This document shows positions 9,764 through 21,199 of a stretch of 64,000 nucleotides of DNA, piece after piece. The DNA lies in the NCBI RefSeq assembly GCF_000469155.1, contig NZ_AWXE01000001.1, forward strand, positions 558,001-622,000. The letters run 5' to 3'. Positions within the stretch are counted from its first letter, which is position 1. Every line of letters starts with the position of its first letter. The notes under the pieces are model-generated. The model searched no databases and was not told where the DNA came from. It was given only the letters and a program-made list of their open reading frames with translations. This DNA comes from Candidatus Micropelagos thuwalensis. GTDB lineage: Bacteria > Pseudomonadota > Alphaproteobacteria > RS24. The translations under genes and the position numbers were made by a program.

Positions 9764-11632
9764 CTAGTTTAATGTTTTGCTTTCTAGGGTACTTATTTCG
9801 TTTTCAATAGCCATTAAGCGTTCAAAGTTTTCCTGAGTTGTATCGGCGGCCAGATCCGTTTCAGCTTCGCGTTTTTCTGCGGTTAATGTTATTAACCTAT
9901 GCTGCAGTTCAACCGCGTCAAGCCAGCCGGAAACAACGTCTTCAGGATCACTTTCGGGGCGGACAAAATCCAACATACGCGCATCGGGTAATTGCTCCAG
10001 CCGCGTCATGAGATTTTCAAATCCTATTCCTATCAAATGCCCCTTAAGACCGCCACTGTCAAGGGGGGCATTGTGAGAAATTGCGTCAACAATCGCATCA
10101 CGAAGAGATTTTAAATCATCCGTAACAAAATCAAGCTTTTCAAGTTGACTTAGATGCGCCAAAAGTTGGTTATAATGTCGGATAAAGCCGAGTATTATCA
10201 TTGCTTCTCGTGGGGGTAACATGACGGCCCCACTTACCAGAGCTGAACGGCGCGCCTCGGCAGATGCACCTGATTTAAATTTATAGAATGTGCCACTACT
10301 TTTTTGCCGGGCATAATTTGCACCATAAGAGTGCCCACCGTTTGCTTGCGTATTTCGATTGGCAGGATCAAATAGCGCATCCAGGCGTTTTTTTATCTCC
10401 TCACCATAGAATTTTCGAACATCCATATGCTCTATCTGCCTTACTGCTTTTCGTAACCTATTCGAGAAAGCCGCACGTCTTTCCGGTGTGTCATAAGGCG
10501 CATAAGCAAGTTCACGTTCCCAGAGCATGTCAATCAGACTATTGGCACGCTCAAGGACATTATTAAATGCCTCTGCCCCCCCTTCCCTGACCAAGTCATC
10601 CGGGTCTTTACCCTGTGGTAAAACAGCGAAACGCAGGGAATATCCGGGTTTTAAGAGTGGTAAGGCGCGGTCAATAACCCGATAAGCAGCACGTAACCCT
10701 GCCTCATCACCATCCAGACACAGAACAGGCTCCTCAACCAACCGCCAGAGTAATGATATTTGCTCTTCGGTGACCGCCGTACCCAGTGAAGCAACAGCAT
10801 TATTGAAGCCACCGCGTGCAAGGCCGATAACATCCATATACCCTTCAACAACAAGAAGCGTTTTGGTGTCAAAAGCTGACTGACGTGCCTTAGCGAAGTT
10901 GTATAACACCCGCCCTTTATGAAACAACGGTGTTTCGGGAGAATTCAGATATTTTGCAGGCACTGAAGCTTCCAAAGCGCGCCCGCCAAATGCAATAATT
11001 CGATCACGCGAGTCTTTTATCGGAAACATCACTCGATCGCGAAATCGGTCAATCAGATCGCTTCGCCCTTCAGGCTGAACTGCCAAACCTGCTTCGATGA
11101 TATCTTTATCAGCAATACCTTGATCTCTTAAATGCCGCGTAAGACCAACACGATCAGCCGGCGCATAACCTAAACCAAATGATTGAATAAGCTTGTCATC
11201 CAAACCTCTTTTGACAAGATATTCATATGCCTCACGACCTGTTGCCCCACCAAGCCGAGTTTTAAAATACACGGAAGCCATTTCACAAACATCAATCAGA
11301 GAGGCATTTTTCTCTTCTTTTTCCTGCATGCGCGGATCTTGAGCGGGGACCTGAATACCCGCCCGCGCGGCAAGGCGTTCCACCGCCTCAGGAAAACCCA
11401 AACCTTCTGTCTCCATCAGAAAATCAAAAACAGTCCCATGCTTACCCGTTGAAAAACAATGATAAAATTGCTTTTCATCATTCACAGTAAAAGACGGTGT
11501 GCGCTCATTTTTAAAGGGACTAAGGCCGACAAACTCTCGTCCGCGCCGGGTGAGCTTAACTTTCTGCCCGACGATATCCGAGACGGAAACGCGATTCTTG
11601 ATTTCCTCTATGAAGCTTCTCGGATAGGCCAT
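9764..11632 (-). CDS. dnaG: DNA primase DnaG
   Basis: Synthesises RNA primers at the replication fork. 622 residues: N-terminal zinc-binding-like domain (1-100), TOPRIM catalytic core (about 255-340; LLVVEGYMDVIGLARGG with the key Glu, and LCLDGDEAGLRAAYR with the acidic pair), and C-terminal helicase-binding region. In the first domain the usual CPFH...CFxC zinc ligands read SPFK...CFST, so only one of four remains. The TOPRIM residues are intact, so the enzyme should be active. Located between the GatB/YqeY gene and rpoD, all on the minus strand. Confidence 0.96.
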   Translation of the reverse strand: MAYPRSFIEEIKNRVSVSDIVGQKVKLTRRGREFVGLSPFKNERTPSFTVNDEKQFYHCFSTGKHGTVFDFLMETEGLGFPEAVERLAARAGIQVPAQDPRMQEKEEKNASLIDVCEMASVYFKTRLGGATGREAYEYLVKRGLDDKLIQSFGLGYAPADRVGLTRHLRDQGIADKDIIEAGLAVQPEGRSDLIDRFRDRVMFPIKDSRDRIIAFGGRALEASVPAKYLNSPETPLFHKGRVLYNFAKARQSAFDTKTLLVVEGYMDVIGLARGGFNNAVASLGTAVTEEQISLLWRLVEEPVLCLDGDEAGLRAAYRVIDRALPLLKPGYSLRFAVLPQGKDPDDLVREGGAEAFNNVLERANSLIDMLWERELAYAPYDTPERRAAFSNRLRKAVRQIEHMDVRKFYGEEIKKRLDALFDPANRNTQANGGHSYGANYARQKSSGTFYKFKSGASAEARRSALVSGAVMLPPREAMIILGFIRHYNQLLAHLSQLEKLDFVTDDLKSLRDAIVDAISHNAPLDSGGLKGHLIGIGFENLMTRLEQLPDARMLDFVRPESDPEDVVSGWLDAVELQHRLITLTAEKREAETDLAADTTQENFERLMAIENEISTLESKTLN

Positions 11633-11719
11633 TTTTCTATCTTACTGTCAGAGACCTGACACGTCAGTAGCAAATTCTCATTGAAATGGTTCTCCCGCAC
11701 ATGAACTGGGGAAAACTCT

Positions 11720-12172
11720 CTAGCCGAGCAAATCTTTCACAATGCTGCTAACTTTGCCAAAATCCATCTGGCCGGTATAACGCGCTTTTAACTCACCCAT
11801 AACACGACCCATATCTTTTAGACCGCTGGCTTGCAATTCATTGATAACACTCTCAACGGCGGCACGTGACTCGTCTTCGTCAAGTTGACGCGGTAAGAAA
11901 ATCTTAATGATTTCAATCTCTTCGAGTTCTTGATCTACAAGCTCCTGCCGGTTTGCTTGCTTATATGTTTCCGCAGACTCAACCCGCTGCTTAACCATTT
12001 TGGAGAGGATTTCAAGAATCTCATCATCCGAAACACCCTCTGTGTTATCGCTGCTCCGCGCTGCAATATCCCGGTCTTTAATCGCAGCATTGATAAGGCG
12101 GAGTGTTGAGCTTTTCCTGCTGTCTTTAGCCTTAACGGCCTCTTTTAAAGCTTCGTTGATTTGATCACGCAT
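11720..12172 (-). CDS. GatB/YqeY domain protein
   Basis: 150-residue protein of the stand-alone GatB/YqeY domain family, related to the tRNA-binding tail of the amidotransferase GatB. Recognisable blocks: LKEAVKAKDSRKSSTLRLI near the start, DEILEILSKMVKQRVESAE and IKIFLPRQLDEDE in the middle, and SGLKDMGRVMGELKARYTGQMDFGKVSSIVKDLL at the end. Its biochemical role is not established. Commonly found between carAB and dnaG-rpoD in alphaproteobacteria, as here; it is divergent from carA. Confidence 0.88.
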   Translation of the reverse strand: MRDQINEALKEAVKAKDSRKSSTLRLINAAIKDRDIAARSSDNTEGVSDDEILEILSKMVKQRVESAETYKQANRQELVDQELEEIEIIKIFLPRQLDEDESRAAVESVINELQASGLKDMGRVMGELKARYTGQMDFGKVSSIVKDLLG

Positions 12173-12321
12173 AAAACACCTTAATGGTTTTAAAAAACCT
12201 GCTCATGAGCATTATGCTTGTAAGCTGGCGGAAAATACTTCAAAGCGTGTGTTCATGCAACGATTATCCTCAAGCTTTTTTGTCGTATCGCTGGATGCCT
12301 TATGAACTGAAGGAGAGAATC

Positions 12322-12360
12322 GTGTCTAATGGCCACGTTCTTGAACTAATTTTTAGTTAA
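12322..12360 (+). CDS. Possible 12-residue leader peptide upstream of carA
   Basis: GTG start with AAGGAGAG ending five to six bases upstream, the strongest ribosome-binding site in the region, followed by MSNGHVLELIFS and a TAA stop. No arginine or other regulatory codon run is present, so any attenuation would not be a simple amino-acid-starvation mechanism. It could also be the relic of a longer gene. Confidence 0.25.
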   Translation: MSNGHVLELIFS

Positions 12361-12555
12361 AAAAAACATGCTTAGCGTACAACAGGAAATTTTAATTCAC
12401 ATTTGTTTTCTGTTACTTATGGTTTTGAAGATTTCCTCCTTGACCCGCCTTCATGTTTTAATTAATTTCCCGTCAATTTGGCTGATGTTCTATCAGTCAA
12501 AAGACAAAATTTTGAGCCCGCGTAAAACTCTATCCGAGGATAATATGCAAAATAT

Positions 12556-12601
12556 AAAAGCCGCCACAATAAAAACGAAAATCACATATCCCGGCTTTTT
12601 T
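12556..12601 (+). terminator. Possible terminator or attenuator hairpin before carA
   Basis: AAAAGCCG at 12556-12563 is exactly complementary to CGGCTTTT at 12592-12599, which runs into six T residues. The 28-nt loop is long for an intrinsic terminator, so strength is uncertain. It lies about 55 bp before the carA ATG. Confidence 0.35.
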
Positions 12602-12654
12602 ATTACTTCTCCTTTTCTTTTTTTACCTGTGTTATTAACTGGAGACACATACTG

Positions 12655-13812
12655 ATGGCGGGCTGGGAAACACGCAAACCCACCGGGGTTCTTGTTCTCC
12701 CAGACGGCACATCTATTTTTGGAGTCGGCATTGGTGCAGTGGGCTCAGTTGCAGGCGAGGTATGCTTCAACACGGCCATTACCGGCTATCAAGAAATTCT
12801 TACTGACCCCTCCTATTCTGGACAGATTGTGACTTACACTTTCCCTCATATTGGGAATGTCGGCACCAATCGCGACGACACTGAAATCACCAATAAAAAT
12901 AATGAAGATGCTGCTCTAGGGCTGATTATCCGAGAAGATATCACTTTGCCAGCAAATTATAGAAGTGCATCGCATCTTAATGACTGGCTAACCGCGCGGA
13001 ATCTTATCGGGTTAAGCGGAGTCGATACGCGGTCATTAACAAGTCACATCCGCGAAAACGGAATGTTCAATGCCGTTATCGCCCATGCCACTGATGGCAA
13101 TTTTGATATGGCAGCATTGCAGGCTCAGGCAAAAGAGTTCTGTGGTCTAGAAGGTCTGGATTTGGCTATCAATGTTTCCACAAAAACGAGCTATGAAAAT
13201 AATCAAGGCCGTTGGCGTTGGGGTGATGGTTTCGTCACAACCGACACATCAAAGCATGTTGTTGCTCTTGATTACGGTCTCAAGAAAAATATTTTGCGCT
13301 GCCTGTCATCTGCAGGCTGTCGGGTTACCGTATTACCCGGAAATAGCCCCGCCGAAGATGTACTAGCCCATAACCCTGACGGCATTTTTCTATCCAATGG
13401 CCCCGGCGACCCTGCCGCCACAGGCAACTATGCTGTACCGGAAATTCAGAAACTTGTCGCCAGCGGCAAACCGATATTTGGCATCTGCCTCGGACACCAA
13501 ATGCTTGCGCTCGCGCTAGGAGCCAAAACCGAGAAAATGCTGCAAGGTCATCATGGCGCCAATCACCCCGTCAAAGACCTCACCACGGACAAAGTTGAAA
13601 TCACCTCAATGAACCATGGCTTTACAGTCAATCGAGATAGCCTGCCTGACAATGTTGTTGAAACCCATATAAGCCTTTTTGACGGCACAAATTGCGGTAT
13701 CTCACTTAAGGATAAGCCGGTTTTCTCTGTTCAGTATCATCCTGAAGCTTCGCCAGGCCCACAGGATAGCCATTATATTTTTGACCGTTTCGTTACGGCT
13801 ATGGGGAATTGA
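12655..13812 (+). CDS. carA: Carbamoyl-phosphate synthase small (glutaminase) subunit
   Basis: Hydrolyses glutamine and channels ammonia to CarB, making carbamoyl phosphate for arginine and pyrimidines. 385 residues: N-terminal CarA-specific domain ([51 protein letters not shown]) and class I glutamine amidotransferase domain with catalytic Cys in [12 protein letters not shown] and the His-Glu pair in [18 protein letters not shown] ribosome site lies about ten bases before the ATG. The ATG overlaps an upstream TGA (TGATG). carB follows with a two-base gap. Confidence 0.97.
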   Translation: MAGWETRKPTGVLVLPDGTSIFGVGIGAVGSVAGEVCFNTAITGYQEILTDPSYSGQIVTYTFPHIGNVGTNRDDTEITNKNNEDAALGLIIREDITLPANYRSASHLNDWLTARNLIGLSGVDTRSLTSHIRENGMFNAVIAHATDGNFDMAALQAQAKEFCGLEGLDLAINVSTKTSYENNQGRWRWGDGFVTTDTSKHVVALDYGLKKNILRCLSSAGCRVTVLPGNSPAEDVLAHNPDGIFLSNGPGDPAATGNYAVPEIQKLVASGKPIFGICLGHQMLALALGAKTEKMLQGHHGANHPVKDLTTDKVEITSMNHGFTVNRDSLPDNVVETHISLFDGTNCGISLKDKPVFSVQYHPEASPGPQDSHYIFDRFVTAMGN

Positions 13813-13814
13813 GA

Positions 13815-16800
13815 ATGCCGAAACGGACCGACATAAAATCTATTCTCATGATAGGCGCAGGACCAATTGTCATCGGACAGGCATGCGAATTCGATTATTC
13901 TGGCACACAAGCCTGTAAGGCCCTCAAAGAAGAAGGCTATCGCGTCATTCTGATTAACTCTAATCCTGCCACCATTATGACCGACCCTGAGTTAGCGGAC
14001 GCAACTTACATAGAGCCCATCACACCCGATATGGTGACACGGATTATAGAAATTGAAAAACCGGATGCGCTTTTGCCGACAATGGGCGGTCAGACTGCTT
14101 TGAACACAGCCATTGCCCTCGCTGAGCTTGGCGTATTGGAAAAACATAATGTGCAACTTATCGGCGCGGATTTGGAAGCCATCAACAAAGCCGAGGATAG
14201 GCTTTTGTTCCGTGAGGCAATGGAAAAAATCGGGTTAGAAAGTCCGCGCTCAAAAGTTGTAAAGTCGGTTGAAGAAGCCCTTAAAAATATTGAATTTGTT
14301 GGCTTACCAACCATTATCCGTCCTTCTTTCACCATGGGTGGAACCGGCGGCGGAGTTGCTTATAACCGCGAAGAGTTTGTCCAAATTGTCGAACAAGGAC
14401 TTGAAGCCTCTCCCGTCACAGAAGTCTTAATTGAAGAAAGCATTATCGGCTGGAAAGAATATGAGATGGAAGTTGTGCGCGACAGGGCGGATAATTGCAT
14501 CATTATTTGTTCCATTGAAAATGTTGACCCGATGGGTGTTCATACTGGGGACAGCATCACAGTTGCGCCTGCCCTGACATTGACCGATAGAGAATACCAA
14601 ATCATGCGCAACGCCTCGATTGCCGTGTTGCGGGAAATCGGTGTTGAAACCGGTGGTTCAAATGTGCAATTTGCGGTTAATCCAGTAGATGGGCGATTAA
14701 TAATTATCGAAATGAACCCGCGCGTTTCGCGTTCATCAGCGCTCGCCTCTAAAGCCACGGGCTTTCCAATTGCAAAAGTCGCCGCAAAGCTCGCTGTTGG
14801 CTATACGCTGGATGAATTAAGAAATGACATTACCGGCGTTACCCCGGCAAGTTTTGAACCAACAATTGACTATGTCGTAACCAAAATTCCGCGCTTTGCA
14901 TTTGAGAAATTTCCTGGCTCCGAACCTGTTCTTACCACCGCCATGAAGTCAGTCGGTGAAAGCATGGCAATCGGAAGATGTTTCGAAGAATCCCTGCAAA
15001 AGGCCTTGCGCTCTCTTGAAACAGGTCTCACAGGATTAAACGAGAGGCTCATTGACGCGACAACCGACCAGTTGCATGCCGCCCTGAAAACACCAACACC
15101 GGATAGGTTACTTCATATTGCAGATGCTCTTCGCGCGGGTATGAGCGAGGAAGAAATCTGCACACTCTCCGGCTTTAACCCTTGGTTTGTGGCGCGACTT
15201 AAAAACATTATAGATATGGAAGCCAAAATCAGAGAATTCGGTCTCCCAGATGATATAGACAATTTCCGCGCCATCAAAAAGTTGGGATTGTCAGACCGCC
15301 GCCTAGCCGAACTGATTGGCAAAAGCGAAAGTGATGTTCGTCAAGCCAGACAAGCACTGGGTTTGAGACCAAACTTCAGACGTATTGACACTTGTGCGGC
15401 TGAATTTGCCGCCCAGACTCCCTATCTCTATTCAAGCTATGAAACCATCTCCCCATTCGGCAATCAGAATGAAGCCGAACCATCTTCGCGAGAGAAGGCG
15501 GTTATTCTGGGCGGTGGCCCAAACCGAATTGGTCAGGGCATCGAGTTTGACTATTGTTGTTGCCATGCGGCTTATGCCATGGGTGATATCGAGATTGAAA
15601 GCATCATGGTCAATTGCAACCCTGAGACAGTTTCCACCGATTATGACACCTCTGACCGTTTGTATTTCGAGCCACTCACTGAAGAGGATGTTTTGGAAAT
15701 TCTTCATTGTGAGCAATCTCAAGGTGAATTAGCAGGTGTCATTGTGCAATTTGGGGGGCAAACCCCACTAAAACTCTCGCAAGCACTTGAAGAAAACAAC
15801 ATCCCGATACTCGGTACATCGCCGGATGCGATTGATTTGGCGGAAGACCGAGACAGATTTAAAGATTTACTGGATCGCTTATCGCTTAAACAACCACCAA
15901 ACGGTATTGCCCGCAGCGCAACACAGGCGTATGAAATTGTGCAGCAAATTGGCTTCCCTGTCGTTATTCGCCCGTCTTATGTACTTGGTGGGCGGGCGAT
16001 GGAGATTGTTCATACCGAAGAACAACTCGAAAGATACATGCGCGAAGCCGTGGTTGTCTCTGGAGACAGCCCAGTGCTTATTGACGGTTATTTGCGTGAT
16101 GCTTCCGAAGTCGATGTTGACGTGCTGTGCGACGGTGGGGATGTCTATGTAGCAGGTATCCTTGAACATATCGAAGAAGCAGGGGTTCATTCAGGTGATA
16201 GCGCCTGCTCAATGCCACCACATTCTCTCCCAGCGGAAATTATTCAAGAATTGGGACGCCAAGCAACAGAAATGGCTTTGGCTCTGAACGTTATCGGCTT
16301 GATGAATGTTCAGTTTGCCGTCAAAGACAACGTAATTTATGTGATTGAGGTCAATCCGCGCGCCAGTCGGACGGTACCATTTGTGGCAAAAGTCTTGGGT
16401 CAGCCAATTGCCCGCATCGCCGCAAAAATCATGGCTGGTAAGAAACTCTCAGATTTTAGTCTGGCTGCCCCCAACTTTGAGCATATAGCTGTGAAAGAAG
16501 CGGTCTTCCCATTTGGACGTTTCCCTGGCGTTGATACAATACTTGGGCCGGAAATGCGCTCAACGGGTGAAGTAATGGGGCTGGATACGAATTTTGCTAC
16601 CGCTTTTGCCAAAAGCCAGATCGGTGGCGGTACAGTTCTCCCTGTTGAAGGAACAGCATTTATCTCGGTCAGAAATGACGATAAAAACAAAATTGTTTCT
16701 CTCGCCGCAGAACTACTTGAACTTGGGTTTAAGATACTGGCAACTTCCGGTACCTGTAAATTATTAGAAGAAAACGGCCTTAGTGTTACACAGGTGAACA

Positions 16801-17051
16801 AAGTGCTGGAAGGTCGACCGCATATTGTTGACGCCATGAAGGACGCCACTGTCGAGTTAGTCATCAACACCACGGAAGGTGAACAATCATTGGCGGATAG
16901 TAAATCTATCAGACGAACGGCACTTGAGATGAAAATTCCCTATTTCACAACTATTGCAGCCGCTGAAGCGGCAATTTCAGGGATTAAAGCTGTTCGCGCT
17001 GGCCCGCTTAATGTCCGAAGCTTGCAGGATTACACCGCCAATATCACATAA
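13815..17051 (+). CDS. carB: Carbamoyl-phosphate synthase large subunit
   Basis: 1078 residues, two homologous ATP-grasp halves plus an allosteric domain. Half 1 starts [20 protein letters not shown] and half 2 [21 protein letters not shown], each with ATP-grasp motifs ([27 protein letters not shown]). The MGS-like C-terminal domain ([24 protein letters not shown]) is where UMP and ornithine act in other bacteria. The ATG at 13815 is used because [11 protein letters not shown] matches CarB N-termini and GGGGA is correctly spaced; an in-frame TTG at 13809 is dismissed. Translation likely couples to carA. Confidence 0.97.
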   Translation: MPKRTDIKSILMIGAGPIVIGQACEFDYSGTQACKALKEEGYRVILINSNPATIMTDPELADATYIEPITPDMVTRIIEIEKPDALLPTMGGQTALNTAIALAELGVLEKHNVQLIGADLEAINKAEDRLLFREAMEKIGLESPRSKVVKSVEEALKNIEFVGLPTIIRPSFTMGGTGGGVAYNREEFVQIVEQGLEASPVTEVLIEESIIGWKEYEMEVVRDRADNCIIICSIENVDPMGVHTGDSITVAPALTLTDREYQIMRNASIAVLREIGVETGGSNVQFAVNPVDGRLIIIEMNPRVSRSSALASKATGFPIAKVAAKLAVGYTLDELRNDITGVTPASFEPTIDYVVTKIPRFAFEKFPGSEPVLTTAMKSVGESMAIGRCFEESLQKALRSLETGLTGLNERLIDATTDQLHAALKTPTPDRLLHIADALRAGMSEEEICTLSGFNPWFVARLKNIIDMEAKIREFGLPDDIDNFRAIKKLGLSDRRLAELIGKSESDVRQARQALGLRPNFRRIDTCAAEFAAQTPYLYSSYETISPFGNQNEAEPSSREKAVILGGGPNRIGQGIEFDYCCCHAAYAMGDIEIESIMVNCNPETVSTDYDTSDRLYFEPLTEEDVLEILHCEQSQGELAGVIVQFGGQTPLKLSQALEENNIPILGTSPDAIDLAEDRDRFKDLLDRLSLKQPPNGIARSATQAYEIVQQIGFPVVIRPSYVLGGRAMEIVHTEEQLERYMREAVVVSGDSPVLIDGYLRDASEVDVDVLCDGGDVYVAGILEHIEEAGVHSGDSACSMPPHSLPAEIIQELGRQATEMALALNVIGLMNVQFAVKDNVIYVIEVNPRASRTVPFVAKVLGQPIARIAAKIMAGKKLSDFSLAAPNFEHIAVKEAVFPFGRFPGVDTILGPEMRSTGEVMGLDTNFATAFAKSQIGGGTVLPVEGTAFISVRNDDKNKIVSLAAELLELGFKILATSGTCKLLEENGLSVTQVNKVLEGRPHIVDAMKDATVELVINTTEGEQSLADSKSIRRTALEMKIPYFTTIAAAEAAISGIKAVRAGPLNVRSLQDYTANIT

Positions 17052-17147
17052 AGAGTTGACCTAAACGGGCTTTATGTCCGAACATTAGGTTTAGAGTGTA
17101 TGCGGAAGGTATTTTGGCTTTCCGTTTTGATGAAAAGGGTCTGAGTC

Positions 17148-17621
17148 ATGGAAAAAGTGCCAATGACAGATGGAAGCTATCAAAAACTTGATGAGGAAAT
17201 TAAATTTCTCAAGGGTCCTGAACGCCAGCGCATCATCAAGGCCATAGCCGAAGCGCGTGAGCATGGTGATTTATCTGAAAATGCCGAATATCACGCTGCA
17301 AAGGAACAGCAAAGCCATAATGAAGGCCGTATTCTTGAACTGGAAGATATGCTGAACCGTGCCGAAATCATCGATATCAGTTCTCTGTCGGGGGATAACG
17401 TCAAATTTGGGGCCACAGTCAGCCTTGTCGATGAGGATACTGACGAGGAAATGACTTATCAGATTGTTGGAGATTATGAAGCAAATGTGGAAGAGGGCCG
17501 CATTTCAATTTCGTCACCAATTGCGCGCGGTCTCATTGGCAAGGAAGTCGGTGATAGCGTTGAAGTAAGAACACCCGGCGGAAGTAAATTCTACGAAATT
17601 CTCGACGTTAAATTTATCTAG
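17148..17621 (+). CDS. greA: Transcription elongation factor GreA
   Basis: Rescues backtracked RNA polymerase by stimulating transcript cleavage. 157 residues: N-terminal coiled coil ([51 protein letters not shown]) carries the acidic tip (DLSENAEYH), and a C-terminal FKBP-like domain follows ([52 protein letters not shown]). Length and motifs are those of GreA and not GreB. It lies 96 bp after carB; a weak hairpin with TTTT (17103-17128) sits in the gap. Confidence 0.96.
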   Translation: MEKVPMTDGSYQKLDEEIKFLKGPERQRIIKAIAEAREHGDLSENAEYHAAKEQQSHNEGRILELEDMLNRAEIIDISSLSGDNVKFGATVSLVDEDTDEEMTYQIVGDYEANVEEGRISISSPIARGLIGKEVGDSVEVRTPGGSKFYEILDVKFI

Positions 17622-17645
17622 CCCCTTTAAAGCGGTACTTAAGTT

Positions 17646-18110
17646 CTAGAGCGGCACGCCGGGCTGTTTTTTGGTCTGACGTATTGTCAAAGATGTTTTG
17701 ACATTTGCGACATTAGGCGCAGGCGTAAGTTTCTGGGTTAGAAACATCTGAAAAGAAGACAAATCTTCAGAGACACATTTGAGAATAAAATCAATATCCC
17801 CGTTTAACATGTGGCATTCGCGGACTTCTGGCCAACTCCGCACCAGTTCTTCGAAAGCTTGCAAATCCTTATCTGCCTGACTGTGAAGGCCAACCATGGC
17901 AAAAACTGTGACAGTAAAGCCCAGCTTGGCCGAGTCAACATCGGCATGATAGCCAGTGAGATAGCCAGCTTTTTCAAGTGCGCGTACCCTACGCAAGCAA
18001 GGTGGGGCAGAAATTCCGACCTTATCTGCCAAATCGACATTGGTCATCCGCCCATCAGTTTGTAAAGCGGAAATGATTTTAATATCTATTCTATCGAGTT
18101 CTTTTTTCAT
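17646..18110 (-). CDS. Lrp/AsnC-family transcriptional regulator
   Basis: 154 residues. The N-terminal helix-turn-helix is LDRIDIKIISALQTDGRMTNVDLADKVGISAPPCLRRVRALEKAGYL, and the C-terminal RAM ligand/oligomer domain contains VTVFAMVGLHSQADKDLQAFEELVRSWPEV and HMLNGDIDFILKC. Such proteins sense amino acids and form octamers on DNA. It is divergent from trxB across 159 bp, a common alphaproteobacterial arrangement, so trxB and itself are the likely targets. Effector unknown. Confidence 0.9.
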   Translation of the reverse strand: MKKELDRIDIKIISALQTDGRMTNVDLADKVGISAPPCLRRVRALEKAGYLTGYHADVDSAKLGFTVTVFAMVGLHSQADKDLQAFEELVRSWPEVRECHMLNGDIDFILKCVSEDLSSFQMFLTQKLTPAPNVANVKTSLTIRQTKKQPGVPL

Positions 18111-18269
18111 AATATCGAGAGGCCAGATTGGTTTATGAGCATTGTAATTTTATTACCTTTTAGCGCAATATTTTTTCTTAGTTAAGTTTTAAACACTTAA
18201 TTTCTTCAAAAAATTTGGGAGTCAATTTTTTATCTTGACCATATGTCGGGATTCTAAGCATAAGAAGAC

Positions 18270-19220
18270 ATGTCAGATTCTATTCATTCAAAAGTCTTAA
18301 TTATTGGTTCCGGCCCTGCCGGTTATACGGCTGCTGTTTATGCTGCCAGAGCTATGCTTTCACCTGTTTTGGTCCGCGGCCTTCAACCCGGCGGTCAACT
18401 TACTATTACAACAGATGTAGAAAACTACCCTGGATTTGCTGAAGCTATCCAAGGCCCATGGCTGATGGAACAAATGGAGGCGCAAGCAGCCCATGTTGGA
18501 ACTGAAATTATATCGGATATCATTACGGACGCGGATTTGAAAGCAACGCCCTTCTCCTTTAAAGGCGATAGCGGCGCAACCTATACAGCCGATACAGTGA
18601 TTATCGCCACCGGTGCACAGGCTAAATGGCTGGGCTTAGACTCTGAGGATAAGTTTCAGGGGTTTGGCGTATCTGCCTGTGCCACATGTGACGGGTTTTT
18701 CTACAGAGACAAAAAAGTTCTGGTCGTTGGGGGTGGTAATACAGCGGTTGAAGAAGCTTTGTTTCTAACCAATTTTGCCTCTGAAGTGACGCTGATTCAT
18801 AGGCGTGATGCTTTACGTTGTGAAAAAATCCTTGAACAACGTTTGTTGGCGCATGAAAAAATTAATGTGCTATGGGACACAGAAATTGATGAGATTATCG
18901 GCACTGAAGAGCCATTGGGCGTCACGGGAGCGCGGTTGAAAAATACCAAAACGGCAGCATTGTCTGAGATTGAGGCTGACGGGGTTTTTATCGCCATTGG
19001 TCATGCTCCGGCAACGGAGTTGTTCACGGATCAACTTGAGACCAAACAAGGCGGTTATCTCATCACTTCACCTGACAGTACAGCAACGTCAATCCCGGGC
19101 ATTTATGCCGCAGGTGATGTAACAGATGACATTTACCGTCAGGCAGTTACTGCTGCAGGCATGGGTTGCATGGCAGCCCTTGAAGCGGAAAAATATTTGG
19201 CTGAAAAAGAAGCTGTCTAG
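18270..19220 (+). CDS. trxB: Thioredoxin reductase
   Basis: NADPH-dependent reduction of thioredoxin. 316 residues: FAD-binding GSGPAGYTAAVYAARA at the N-terminus, redox-active disulfide CATCDG near residue 136, NADPH-binding VVGGGNTAVEEALFL, and the C-terminal FAD motif GIYAAGDVTDDIYRQAVTAAGMGCMAALEAEKYL. All catalytic residues are present, which distinguishes it from the CxxC-lacking ferredoxin reductase at 52.6-53.6 kb. Divergent from the Lrp-type regulator. Confidence 0.96.
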   Translation: MSDSIHSKVLIIGSGPAGYTAAVYAARAMLSPVLVRGLQPGGQLTITTDVENYPGFAEAIQGPWLMEQMEAQAAHVGTEIISDIITDADLKATPFSFKGDSGATYTADTVIIATGAQAKWLGLDSEDKFQGFGVSACATCDGFFYRDKKVLVVGGGNTAVEEALFLTNFASEVTLIHRRDALRCEKILEQRLLAHEKINVLWDTEIDEIIGTEEPLGVTGARLKNTKTAALSEIEADGVFIAIGHAPATELFTDQLETKQGGYLITSPDSTATSIPGIYAAGDVTDDIYRQAVTAAGMGCMAALEAEKYLAEKEAV

Positions 19221-19232
19221 AAACTTAGCGTG

Positions 19233-19607
19233 TCAGCTTATTTTCAGTTCGTCAAAAACTTCTGTCATGATGCGGCGTGCTTCAAGAGCTTTAGGCCAAC
19301 CAATATAAATGGAGATATGCATCATCATTTTTTCGGCTTCCAACCGGCTTACACCTTGATTTGCAAGACCTCTGAGATGAACTCTAAGCTCTTTCTCATG
19401 CTCTTGAACGGCCAGCACAATACAGGTTATTAGCGAACGATCGCGAAGGCCGAGGCCAGGCCTTGACCAGATATCAGCATAAGCCGTGGCCATAACCATA
19501 TCTGACAATAAACCATTCTCTTGGCCTTCAGGCGGTCTTTCACCGAATACACGCTCGGCGACCAGCCAACCTTTTTCGACGCGTTCTTTAAAACTGTCTT
19601 CACTCAT
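19233..19607 (-). CDS. Carboxymuconolactone decarboxylase (CMD)-like protein
   Basis: 124 residues, single CMD domain: GLLSDMVMATAYADIWSRPGLGLRDRSLITCIVLAVQEHEKELRVHLRGLANQGVSRLEAEKMMMHISIYIGWPKALEARRIM resembles the gamma-carboxymuconolactone decarboxylase helices. The peroxidatic CxxC of AhpD-type members is absent, so a decarboxylase-like or unassigned role is more likely than a peroxidase. The start at 19607 is used because an earlier in-frame start would overlap the aminotransferase gene. It lies just downstream of that gene on the same strand. Confidence 0.75.
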   Translation of the reverse strand: MSEDSFKERVEKGWLVAERVFGERPPEGQENGLLSDMVMATAYADIWSRPGLGLRDRSLITCIVLAVQEHEKELRVHLRGLANQGVSRLEAEKMMMHISIYIGWPKALEARRIMTEVFDELKIS

Positions 19608-19627
19608 ATTGAGAGCCTGTTTGAAGT

Positions 19628-20875
<1,248 letters not shown>

Positions 20876-20986
20876 TTAAGCCCACACAGCTCAAAACACA
20901 AGCGAACCTCTTTTAAATTAAAACTTCGTAACTTGATAATTCAAAAATTTTCTTATCGCCTGTGAAAATAACAAGGAGAAAAATTA

Positions 20987-21199
20987 ATGAATAAGAAATT
21001 CTTATGTACTGGGGCTTTCATAGTTCTGTTTTCAGGTATTTTATTACTTTTGTTTTTAAAAGGCGCCATACCAATACCTAGCTCAGTCGGTCTGGAATAC
21101 ACCGACGAAATTCAAATGGATGTTCAAAGCCTTGCTTACGCCAGTACTGCCGCTTCACAGTGTAAATCCCATGGTATAGATATGTATACAAGCAAATAA
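20987..21199 (+). CDS. Small membrane-anchored protein of unknown function, probably truncated
   Basis: 70 residues with a strong AAGGAG ribosome site. An N-terminal basic stretch and one hydrophobic helix (FLCTGAFIVLFSGILLLLFLKGA) suggest a signal anchor; the rest (GLEYTDEIQMDVQSLAYASTAASQCK) is outward-facing and vaguely pilin-like. The frame stops at a TAA, but the same frame continues in register for another 24 codons and, after loss of one base in an A7 run, another 30. The gene therefore looks like the surviving N-terminus of a roughly 125-residue protein. Not recognised as any family. Confidence 0.55.
   Translation: MNKKFLCTGAFIVLFSGILLLLFLKGAIPIPSSVGLEYTDEIQMDVQSLAYASTAASQCKSHGIDMYTSK

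Larger units (their letters stand above)
12173..12654 (+). promoter_or_regulatory. Long carA leader region (482 bp) without a convincing full gene
   Basis: Spacer between the divergent GatB/YqeY gene and carA. It holds a 12-codon frame with a strong ribosome site (12322-12360), and an inverted repeat followed by T residues at 12556-12601. A 95-codon frame at 12368-12655 ends in TGATG on the carA start, but its sequence looks non-coding. A leader this long suggests control of carAB by RNA folding or upstream translation; none is proven. Confidence 0.4.

Noticed and set aside
12368-12655. 95-codon frame ending on the carA start
   Set aside because: Low-complexity, hydrophobic and without a ribosome site; it spans a likely hairpin. 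Kept only as part of the leader.
13809-13814. TTG start two codons before the carB ATG
   Set aside because: The ATG at 13815 gives the family N-terminus and has the better ribosome site.
17103-17128. Weak hairpin CGGAA/TTCCG with TTTT before greA
   Set aside because: Only five base pairs with a 12-base loop; not enough for a terminator call.
18235-18264. TTGACC with CATAAG 18 bp later before trxB
   Set aside because: It would start transcription inside the ATG; spacing and -10 are poor.
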